From: Fulvivirga ulvae
Lineage (GTDB): Bacteria > Bacteroidota > Bacteroidia > Cytophagales > Cyclobacteriaceae
Assembly: GCF_021389975.1 (NCBI RefSeq)
Contig: NZ_CP089981.1
Span: forward strand, 6,349,501 to 6,413,500
Reading direction: 5' to 3'
DNA: 64,000 bases
Shown here: one piece after another, positions 10,201-19,800 of the stretch
How positions within the stretch are numbered: the first letter of the stretch is position 1
Layout: each line of letters starts with the position of its first letter
The notes under the pieces: model-generated
Database searches by the model: none
What the model was told of the DNA's origin: nothing
Seen by the model: only the letters and a program-made list of their open reading frames with translations
Program-made: the position numbers and the translations under genes

Positions 10201-13200
10201 GATGAATAGTTAATTTCAAAATCCACTGAGTCATGAACCTTCTGCATAGGCACTCCATCAATCAAATGAAATGAAGTTCTCAGACTTGCATGCCTGGCTA
10301 TCAGTTTCTTAAACGCAGATTCGAACTTCTCAAAATCCAGCTCCCCCTTTACAACCAGGAATTGAGGCATATTGTATGCCAGCGTCCCGGAGTTCATTTG
10401 ATTTAAGAAATATAATCTTTTCTGCGCCGGACTCAGGGCATAATACTCCTTGGGAGATGCTTTTGGAATTTCCTGAAATGCACTCTTTTCAGCATCTCTT
10501 ATAAACCCGGCTAGTTGTATGATATTCTGTCTTCTGAATATTTCTCTTAACGATACCTCCACACCGAATTTTTGGTGAATGCTATTAGACAGAACAATAG
10601 CTTTTAAGGAGTGCCCGCCTAGTTCAAAGAAACTTGTATCTGTACTGATTACAGCAGCATCAACATTCAGAATCTCTCCCCATATAGCAACAAGCCCTTG
10701 TTCTATACTATCTGCGGGTGCCACGTAATTTTCGCCCTGACTAAATGAGGGCAGAGGTAATGCCTTTTTATCTACTTTTCCGTTCGGTGTTAGTGGTATA
10801 TGTTCAATCCTGATAAAATGTACCGGGATCATATAATCGGGCATCTTATCAACTAAATATTGAATAAACTGCCTGTTATTAATATCTTCTTCAGCAACAT
10901 AATAAGCAACAAGAGTATCCTCTGGCAAAACCACAACTAAGGCATCATTAATCAGGGACATGCTTTGTATTTGGGCAGCGATCTCTTCCGGTTCTATTCT
11001 GAACCCCCTTATCTTAATCTGGTTGTCTTTTCTTCCCTTATATTCCAGTATCCCATCAGCATTATACTTAACAACATCTCCTGTCTTATATATGCGTTCA
11101 TTAAAGAAGGCCGAATGACTAAAACTATCCTCATTAATATTTTGCTCCTCAATATATCCTTTTGCCAGATGTGGTCCGGCAATGTACAATTCGCCTTCAA
11201 GCCCATTGGGAACCAAATTTTGGTATTTATCCAAAACATAGCATTTCGTATTGGCAACCGGGCGGCCAATAGGAACAATTTTACCATTCAGCACTATATC
11301 CCGGTCTACGGGAAAAGTTGTTGCGATACCTGTAGTCTCCGTCTGACCGTACATGTTGATCAGCTGTAGACTGCCTTGAAAAAACTCGTACAACTTATTT
11401 ACCAATGATACTGGCAAAGGCTCGCTTGCGGTCAGGATCAGCCTCAACTTATTGTTTAAAATGCCATCCACCATTTCTGCAGGTTGCGAATTAAGCACCG
11501 TAAGGCAGTTTCTGAGGTATGATGGTACAAGGTCTATTACACTTACTGATTTTCTGCTTATGGTTTCAAATAAATGTAGTGGGTTTTCAATTTCCTCTTT
11601 TTGAGCCAGTACAAGGGTATGTCCGTGGCATAACGGCATAAAAAGCTGGCGAACTGATGAGGAGAAAGAAAAAGTTGCTGTGTGTAAGAACACATCTTCG
11701 GACTGTAACCTGAGACTATGGTACAGAGACTGGACATAGTGACCAAGTCCTTCATGTAAACATACGACACCTTTAGGCTGACCAGAGGTGCCAGAGGTGT
11801 AAATTATGTAAGCCTCATCCGGTGTACTAACTCCATCAGGGTTCGTTGAATCAAAACCTTCCAAAGATGCTTCATCGACTGTAATAATATCAACAGCACT
11901 CTGCACTGCTTCCGGCAAGGATTTATCTCCAGTGTTTACCACCACCTGAATCTGGCTGGATTGCAACATATACTGAATCCGCTCCGGAGGGTAATTTTCA
12001 TCAATTGCCAAATAGGTTTTACCGGACTTAAGTACTCCAATAATTGCAGCGATCATGTTAAAGTCTCTTCGTCCAAACACTGCAATCCGTTTTTCTGCCT
12101 TGGATGATACTAATAGCTTTTGGGCTATTCTATTGGCTTTTTGGTTCAGTTGCTTAAATGTCCATGTCTGATCGGCGTTGATCAATGCTATTTTATCCGG
12201 ATACTGCTTAACTTTTTGTTCAAACAGCTCATTGACTGTTTTTTGAACAAACCCGCACTTTTCGGCCTCACTGATCTTGATCATCTGTTCTTTTTGAGCC
12301 GTGGTTAACAGTTCAACATCCTGAAGTCTAAGGTCAGGTGATTTTACCAGTGTATCAGAAATAATCTCTATATACTCTATAAAGGCACTAATGGTCTCTT
12401 TTCTAAACAGGTCAGTGCAATAATGGATGGTAAAGTCGAAGTGGTCTTTCGTTTCAAAACACTCCAAGTCAATATCAAACTTCGAAATGGTATTTTCTGA
12501 GGACTCGTGCTTCCAGTTCTCCTCTCTATTATCCATGTACTCGTTGAAGTAATTCTGGAATACAAAAGCTGCATCGTAGACTGGATTTCTCCCTGGTTCT
12601 CTTTTAGAGGAGACTTTTTCAACAAGTTCATCAAACTTGTATTCCTGGTGAGCCAGGCCTTCGGAGACTTTTTCTTTTACTTCATCAATATACTCCAGGA
12701 ACGATTTGTGCCCTTCAGGAAAACCTTGAAAAACCAGTGTGTTAACAAAATTGCCAATCACTCCCTGTATTTCATCATGATTTCTGCTGGCTACCTGACT
12801 TCCCACCAAAACCTGCTCCTGATTACATGCCTTAGACAGCATAATCTGGTAAATGGACAGGATCAATGTAAACGTCGTGATATTATGTTTTTCACATAAT
12901 AGTCTCAGTGCCTTTGTTTTATCAGCAGAGAATTGAAAGTTCATAAAACCTCCTCTAAAACTCTGGGTGTCTGGCCTTGGATAATCAAAAGGCAGGTTCA
13001 ATACAGGTAACTCTCCTCCGAGCTCACTTAGCCAGTAACGCTCCTGACTTTTATAGGCTTCGCTGGCATGTCTTTTTAACTGCCACTCTGAAAAGTCCTT
13101 ATACTGTACCTCCAGAGGTTTTAATTCATGTCCCTCATAGATTTCTTTCAGCTCCTTTTCCATGATCATAACAGAAGTACCATCCGCTATGATATGATGA

Positions 13201-13778
13201 ATATCCATGACCAACCAGGCACTATCATTATCCCTTATAAGAGTGGCCTTAAGTATTGGTGCCTGAGCCAGATCAAATGGTTTGATCAGCTTTGGAATAA
13301 GTTCAGCTATGTTCTTGTCTGCAGCAGCATCAACAACTTCAATATTAAACTTTACCGTATTATGTACTACTTGTACAGGTTCTCCCTTATCCAATTTAAA
13401 GGATGTCCGAAGACTTTCATGCCTTTTTATTAAACTATTAAAAGCATTTGTCAGTCGGTTTACATCAACATCCTTATCCAGCTTCATCACCTTCGGGATA
13501 TTATAAACCAATGATGAAGTATCATAGGAATATAAAAAGTAAAGTCGTCTTTGAGCAGATGAAAGCAGGTAAAAATCCCTTTCATCTGCAATAGGGATAT
13601 TAGTATATTTCAGTTGATTGGCTTTTTGAATATACTCAACCAATTCTTCCTTCCTGCCCTTGATCTCTTCAAGCAACTCTTTGGTCATCACCCCGGTGGG
13701 GGCATTAACCTTGAGCTTGCCATCAACCACAGTTAATTCAATGCGCTTATTCCTTAGTTTCGTTAAAAGATTCTTCAC
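7218..13778 (-). CDS. P10: NRPS, TubC docking-C-A-PCP-C-A-PCP
   Basis: Two amino-acid extension modules (2,186 aa). Residues 1-56 form a TubC_N-type docking domain that should receive the chain from P9. C1 has HHIIADG near 197; A1 about 515-1010 (SGTSGQPKG near 664); PCP1 Ser1057; C2 HHLVTDG near 1235; A2 SGTTGRPKA near 1724; PCP2 Ser2122. A1 reads FSFSSSVRQLF where alpha-amino-acid A domains read FSFDASVWEIF, so Asp235, the usual contact for the alpha-amino group, is Ser; my code is S-S-R-D-L-A-M-G-I, with an acidic residue at 278. A beta-amino acid or other non-alpha substrate is likely (inference). A2 code is D-A-M-H-V-G-G-I-T, which I do not recognise. There is no epimerase. The C-terminus ends in an acidic amphipathic tail (EEVEGLSDIMNLLN) facing the KS-initiated P11. 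It follows P9 after 31 bases. Confidence 0.96.
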   Translation of the reverse strand: MKNLLTKLRNKRIELTVVDGKLKVNAPTGVMTKELLEEIKGRKEELVEYIQKANQLKYTNIPIADERDFYLLSSAQRRLYFLYSYDTSSLVYNIPKVMKLDKDVDVNRLTNAFNSLIKRHESLRTSFKLDKGEPVQVVHNTVKFNIEVVDAAADKNIAELIPKLIKPFDLAQAPILKATLIRDNDSAWLVMDIHHIIADGTSVMIMEKELKEIYEGHELKPLEVQYKDFSEWQLKRHASEAYKSQERYWLSELGGELPVLNLPFDYPRPDTQSFRGGFMNFQFSADKTKALRLLCEKHNITTFTLILSIYQIMLSKACNQEQVLVGSQVASRNHDEIQGVIGNFVNTLVFQGFPEGHKSFLEYIDEVKEKVSEGLAHQEYKFDELVEKVSSKREPGRNPVYDAAFVFQNYFNEYMDNREENWKHESSENTISKFDIDLECFETKDHFDFTIHYCTDLFRKETISAFIEYIEIISDTLVKSPDLRLQDVELLTTAQKEQMIKISEAEKCGFVQKTVNELFEQKVKQYPDKIALINADQTWTFKQLNQKANRIAQKLLVSSKAEKRIAVFGRRDFNMIAAIIGVLKSGKTYLAIDENYPPERIQYMLQSSQIQVVVNTGDKSLPEAVQSAVDIITVDEASLEGFDSTNPDGVSTPDEAYIIYTSGTSGQPKGVVCLHEGLGHYVQSLYHSLRLQSEDVFLHTATFSFSSSVRQLFMPLCHGHTLVLAQKEEIENPLHLFETISRKSVSVIDLVPSYLRNCLTVLNSQPAEMVDGILNNKLRLILTASEPLPVSLVNKLYEFFQGSLQLINMYGQTETTGIATTFPVDRDIVLNGKIVPIGRPVANTKCYVLDKYQNLVPNGLEGELYIAGPHLAKGYIEEQNINEDSFSHSAFFNERIYKTGDVVKYNADGILEYKGRKDNQIKIRGFRIEPEEIAAQIQSMSLINDALVVVLPEDTLVAYYVAEEDINNRQFIQYLVDKMPDYMIPVHFIRIEHIPLTPNGKVDKKALPLPSFSQGENYVAPADSIEQGLVAIWGEILNVDAAVISTDTSFFELGGHSLKAIVLSNSIHQKFGVEVSLREIFRRQNIIQLAGFIRDAEKSAFQEIPKASPKEYYALSPAQKRLYFLNQMNSGTLAYNMPQFLVVKGELDFEKFESAFKKLIARHASLRTSFHLIDGVPMQKVHDSVDFEINYSSDKHIEGGDLHTRLRPFDLAKAPLLKVDLIRKTNEEYFLIVDIHHLVTDGASQGILINDLKTLYDEELPPLKTDYKDYAEWQHTEEYSEMVRVQQQYWKRQFAKTPQKLALPTDFARQGLNDSGDFVTISLEEDIVKQITEMTKGYGTTNFVMVLTVLNVFLSRLCNQDDIVIGVPSINRNHADVQNMVGLFLNTLALRNFPQLKQRFSDFLEDVKTNMLEAQENQNFQFEDLLELLDIDRDINRNPLFDVFVNYLNFDRAAVTKIGELQFEPLQELDTEVDANQSAAVSPRIHSRFDLTFYVSEGEGKMNISMVYKTSIFAAQTIAYLAEELKELIVQIANKPDTPIGDYQLMSSKALETNATKPVIAQNFEPFTQESVESTIDRRFEEQVEKFGDHTAINVGGVALTYDQLNNRANQIAHSINQLTNKNEGIALLFNMGANMIVSMIGVVKTNAFYIPVDPAYPQERIGYMLEDSAAEVLLVDNETLPVGEQIKAANKQVRVINIDEIVDDEKQTDNLRLDKDKRSKAYLLYTSGTTGRPKAVVQIHRNVLHFARVYTNALHISEQDRLTLLSTYCFDASVMDIYGALLNGATLYPYNLKTNGISAFRDLVYGEDITIYHSTPSVFRSVFDSIENGKSVPQSVRLVVMGGEAVVPKDLEIFINNFNDDCIFINGLGPTESTITIQNFISKDMAKASGRRGVPVGYPVEQTEVLILNPQGKEAAVFETGEIVYKSEYLALGYWNNKEATEKAFIEDINGKGGRYYKSGDQGRRRPDGTIEFLGRNDRQVKVNGYRVELEEIESQMLRHEHISQAVVQVDEQGGGSCLVAYYTTYSRQPFEEKDIKSFMSHKVASFMLPRFFIFMDKLPLTPNGKLDRKALPKPTLTSEKKWAPSTEIESRLASLWADMLQVSRESIPNDQSFFEVGGDSLKLLQLNDRINREFSVKLDIVDLFRYPTLEGMANLTEGVSTKNDVDQATDEEVEGLSDIMNLLN

Positions 13779-13809
13779 TCCCTGTTTATAAAATTTTTAA
13801 ATACTAATA

Positions 13810-16800
13810 TTAATCCAGTATAAATTCGTCCCCTTCCGTGACTTCCTGGCCCTCTTTACTTTTTAGCCAAAGTTCATTTTCGATGTAATCGGCTATGCTG
13901 AGAATAGTATCTTCCTTGAATATTTCACGCAGAGGCACTTCAACATTCAAAACCTTAAAGATCTTATTCATCATCAGGCTCGCTTTTAAAGAGTGTCCTC
14001 CAAGTTCAAAGAAGCTTTTGTTGGTGCTGATCTGAGAAGCTTCCAAGTCAAGAAGTTCTGACCAAATTTCCACCAATGTTTTCTCCGTTTCAGTCTCTGG
14101 TTTTCTAAACTGGTGGTCGATCCTGGTTGCCGGATCTGGTAATGATTTACGGTCTATTTTACCATTTGATGTAAGAGGCATTTTCTCAAGCACTACAAAA
14201 TATGAAGGGATCATATACTTTGGTAACCTTGACTGAAGGTGTTGCCTCATTTGTTCTTCAGGTGATTCACTCAGTGCCTCCTCCGTTGACTGGATATCTT
14301 CAATTTGTGCCGCACTAACCTTACCACCTATTATGCTATGTGTTATACGTTGATCATTATGCAAATCAAAAGCTGACTTTGCTACAACTTTATCCACTAC
14401 ACCTATGGCACACCAGCCAACCTGCTCTTTTATACTCCTGTTCATAACTGACTGAGCCATGAATCCCGCATAAAAATCGCCGTTTATAGCTTGCTCAGGG
14501 GACACAAAATGTAATGATACTCCTGCTGCATTATGAAGCTTTTCGTTTCCGGCAAATAGTTGTTCGCCATCGATATCTCCAAGTCTGTTCCAAACCCCAC
14601 CTATATAATCGAGTTGAAACACTCCTGACTGCATCTCATGTACTGCCTGTGCTTTCACTACCATGAAAACATCTGTTTTACAAACGTCACCCAATAATGC
14701 CTTTGCCTGTACGAGGCTGTCTGTTAGCACTTCCATGTTTGCCAAACTGATTTCTTCTTTCTGAAAATCCCTATAACTCTTTCTTTCGTTGTAAGTCAAA
14801 GGTATATAGTCATCATCCGCCGAACCTTCTGCAACGCCGGTGACGTGCAGAGAAATAGCAGGCATTTGAGAAGCTGTCAATCCGAATAAAACTGTCAGTT
14901 CCTGCTGTTCTACATCCGTAGTCTGTAGGTCTACAGCTACCATGGAAGTCATCAATAAATTGGCCATATAGCCAGCCTCAATACGGGCGAAATCTTTTGC
15001 TAATCTGCCATACAAAGGTTCAATAGCATCCAGATCTGCGATCAGATGGATATTAACCCCTTCAGTTATATTAACCTGGGAACTTGCCTGCCTCAGCTCA
15101 AAATGCTCCGGGTGCAAATAATAACATCCTTTTTCGACACCGTCTATGGCTGCTTCTGCAACCTCAATCCAGGTTTGTACAGGGTACAAACTTCCCGCTG
15201 AAGGGTAGAAGTACTTGGGTAACGGCATTTCATTATAAACCTGACCTCTTACAGCTGACAGTAATTGTCCCAAAGTATCTTTTGTAATGGCTTCTTTACC
15301 GGCAGCCTTGCCGCCTAATTTTTTCTTTCCTGACAGTTTCAATTCTGTTTGATAGGGTAAAGCATAGTTAACCTCTGTCTTTATATCCCTGAGATTATGT
15401 TTTTCCAGTTTAAATACTGACCTCTCTTTTTCGTCATTGATGGTAACTGAAGGATCAGTAACTAAACCCACATGATCAACCTGCTGAGAAGATTGCACTT
15501 CGCCTGGCACTATATAGGCTATTAGTTCTCTGGACTTGCCAGCTTCTCCTCTTGCGATAGTCAGGGATTCGCTCACTTGAGGATGCTCATTGATTGCCGC
15601 CTCGATCTCTCCTAACTCAATTCGATACCCTTGTATTTTCACCTGAGTATCTTCACGACCAAGAAACTCAATATTGCCATCCGGCAGGTATCTGCCCAAA
15701 TCACCAGTCTTGTAAAGCCGCTCGCCGGACTCAGGGTGAATGATAAAACTGTTAGCCGTCTTTTGTTCGTCTTTCCAATATCCTTTAGCCAAACCAATAC
15801 CTCCAATATATAAATCACCTGGCACCAGGTCAGGGCATATGGCGAGTGCCTCATTCAGCACGTAGAATTGCTGATTTAGCAATGGTTTGCCATATGGAAT
15901 ACTTTTCCAGCTTTCAACTACTTGCTCAACCGGGTAGTAAATAGACCATATCGAAGCTTCTGTTGCTCCTCCCAGGCTGGTGACTTTGACTTGAGGGCTT
16001 AATTTTTTGATGCGATCCGGAAGGTTCACTGGTATCCAGTCTCCACTCATCCATACATTTCTTATCGATGGCAGACCATCATCTCTTCTTTCTGCATAGT
16101 CTACAAGCATTTGCATCAGTGTAGGCACTGTATTCCATAGTGTAACACCATATTGATGAATATATCTGTACCATGCTTCGGGATCTTTGAGTTCATCCGG
16201 TGCAGGTATAACCAGTGCACCCCCAGCTCCCAGTACTCCGAAAATATCATAAACTGATAAGTCAAAGCTGAGTGATGAAATGGCCAATACCCTATCCTGA
16301 TCTGTTATACCAAAACGCTGATTCATATCGCAGACTGTATTGGTAGCTCCGCGATGGTCGATAACTACACCTTTGGGCATGCCTGTAGATCCTGATGTGA
16401 AAATAACATAAGCCAGATCTTCAGCTTGATTGCTCACTTTTGGAGCATCCTGGTACTGTTCATTCAACAGACTTTTGTTGACATGCAATACCTTATATCC
16501 ATCATTAAAGTCTATTTCATCAGCTACGGCATCCGTAGTAATTATGAGCGAAGCTTCGCCTTGCTCTAAAAGCAAACGGATACGCTCATGAGGTAGTGAA
16601 GCATCTATAGGAAGATATGCTGCTCCAGCAGATAAAATACCCAAAGAAGCCACCACCTGCTCCCAACCTTTGTGCATCACTATAGCCACAAGTTGATTCG
16701 CCTTAGCATCCAGAGAAATCAATCGATGAGCAACATGATTTACCAGGTGCTCCACCTGAGCATAGGTCAGTGTTATTTCATCAGATATAATAGCCTCGGA

Positions 16801-19800
16801 ATGGGCTCTTTCCTTCACTTTAAGTTTGAAGTTATCGTGAAGTAAACAGCCCGGTTCTTCTGCCCATGTATCATTCACAGCCACCTTTCTTTGTTCCTGC
16901 TCCTGAGGCAGGTCGATAAGAGATACTTTTTCCCAGCATTTCTCATCCTCAGAAAGCTTGTTGAGTAACTTACCAAAGGCTTCGAACATATCCTGCAACA
17001 TGCCCTGAGGAAAAACTTCCTCCACACAATCCCAGTTATACCAGAGCCCTTTACTATTCTCTCCAATTTGAAAATCAATCCATACCTGAGGTGTCTGAGA
17101 AATGGCATAATTCTCTTTCATCGGATCATTAATCTCACTAATAATGGTCTCCTCTTCAGCAATTTCATCTCTTTGGATACCCAGGGTACTGGTCAGTACA
17201 ACAGGCATCATAACCGAGTTGCCATGATATTGAGACATCTCTCTTAATACCTCGATGCCTCCGAAATATTTATGCTCCAAATCTGACCACATCCTGTTTT
17301 GGAGCTTTTTAAGATTTTCAGCAAACGTGGCGTTACCCCTGTAATCTATCTCAAGTAATGTAAGCGATGTAAAGTCTCCCAGTAATCTGTCGACATCTTC
17401 ATGGAATAGTATCCGATTATATAGCGTAAGGTTAAGTATAAAATGACTGGATTTACTCCAATAGTCAAGCACCTTAGCAAAGCAACCAATTAAGAATACA
17501 GTAGGTGTTATTCCAAGAGCATTTGATTTCTCTTGTAGATAATCCCACGCTTTTTTATCTAAATGACCTGCTCTACGTGCAAACTTTGGTTTCTGTGGTA
17601 AGCTTGTTATAGGCTTCACCGGCAGTTCGGGCGCCATGGGCAGGTCGGTAATACGTGCCTTCCAGTATTCTTTTGATTTCAGGTAAAGGGGACCTTTTCT
17701 AAAGTTACCCTCGCTCATCATGTAGTCTCTAAAAGAAATATCTACTCTTGCAGGCTCAGCTTTAGGGTTAGCATATAAATATTCGTATTCCGATACGAAT
17801 TTGGTTAAACTCTCTGCGTCCATAACCAGCCCGTCCGTACCGTAATGAATCTTGTAGGTTTCATCTTCAAAAACAGTGACCCTTACATCAAAAAGCGGCC
17901 ATTCTTCACCAGAGAACACATGATGTGCCATTTCCTCCCTCCATTTGTAGAACAGTTCCTCTCCCTCCTTTTTATCATACTTTCTCAGATCCAAAACACG
18001 TACTTCATAAGGCGGAACATCCTTCAATATTCGTTGCTCACCATTCCCGGTCACTACCATTCTAAGCACTTCATGATTGTCAATCAGCTTTCTTAAAACC
18101 TGCTGAAACTGATCAATATCCAACTCCGGAACAAAAGTTTCAAAGTAGCCATGAGCTCCAACCTGTCCAAAATTGAAAGTATCTTTTCGACCAATCCAGT
18201 AAGCATACTGGACATCTGTCAATGGGAATGGTTCATGTCGGTTATCTTCATCCACGATCAATTCCGGTACGTCATCCTGTCCCTCCTGTTTCCCTATTTT
18301 GTCCGATAGGGCTCCGATAGTAGGGTTCTCAAAAAACTCCTGTAGCTCTATGGTCACTCCAAACTTCTTTTGAAGCTGACTGATAAGTTTTAATACTTTT
18401 ATTGAGTGACCTCCAAGCTTAAAGAAGTCACTTGACCTGTTAATATCTTTGGTGTCAACATCGATTACTGTTACCCACATTTCTGCCAGTTCCAGTTCCA
18501 CAGCTGACATTGGCTGGTCATCTTCCTGGCCTGCTACCTCTTTTTCAGGTTTAGGGAGTTCTTTTTTATTGACTTTACCTGTAGCTGTAAGCGGTATAGA
18601 TGGAATCTGCACCAGATAAGCAGGAATCATATATTCAGGTAGAGCTTCCTTAAGATATTCGTTTACACTTTGAGCATCTGCACCTTCTTCACCCACAAAG
18701 TATCCAATCAAATAAGGGTCCTGATCCTGACCTTCTTTCTCTACCACTACTATAGCATCGGTTACTTCAGTAGCTTCTTTAATGTAATGTGCAATTTCGT
18801 CAAGCTCAACCCTGTAACCACGAATTTTCACCTGATCGTCCTGACGTCCTATAAACTCAATATTGCCGCCTGGCAACCAGCGAGCCATATCTCCTGTTTT
18901 ATACATATTTACGCCCTCTTCAAAAGGATCGGCAATAAACTTGTCAGTAGTTAGCTCCTCCCTGTTGAGGTAGCGCTTTGCCACGCTGTCTCCTGAAAAA
19001 TACAATTCACCCGTAACACCTATGGGCTGAAGTTCCCCCTGTTCGTTAAGGATACGGATGTAGGTATTTGCATTAGGTTTACCTATCACTCCCGGATTTC
19101 TCTCATTAAGCTGGTTGTTACAGGTACCACCGATTGAAGTCTCCGTCAGCCCATACTCATTAGTTAGTTTAAGTTCAGGTAATAGTTGTTTGCTCCTTTT
19201 AATCAGGCTTTTTGAAGGCTTGTCTCCGGCAAGTGCAACAAACCTCAAATGGTCTATCATATCTGACCCGTCCAGCTCGGAAAGTATCAAATCATATACT
19301 CCTGAAGTAAAACAACCATTGGTCACTTTATGCTTTTTAAGAGCCTGCAACATTTCTGATGCCCCAACCTCTTTGACATCTGGCATAAGCAGCAAAGTGG
19401 CTCCGGACAGTAAAGTAGAATAGAGGTTACACCCAAACCCATCAAAATGGTAAGGAAATACCTGTAATGTAACATCTTGCTGAGTCAGATTGTAATTATC
19501 GATTCGCCAGGTAGTATAGTTTACAACACCCTGATGAAGCACATCTACTCCTTTGGGTGTACCCGTAGTACCTGAAGTATATATATAGTAGACGGTATCT
19601 TCTTTACTTACAACATGTGGTGACTTACCATCTCCTTTAACTGTATCCGCTTCTATTATTTTTACATCTGCTTCCAGTTTGCTGGTTAATATTTTTCTTG
19701 TTTCAGACTGGGTCAGAACAATCCTGGCTCCTGAATCTTTAAGAATGAAATCGATCCTGGAACCCGGATCTTCGGGTGATAACGGCAAATAAGGAAGTCC

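Noticed and set aside
10965..11369. Plus-strand ORF of 134 codons inside P10
   Set aside because: It lies wholly antisense to a conserved A domain, with no similarity I recognise; a shadow frame. The same holds for all other plus-strand ORFs in the window.
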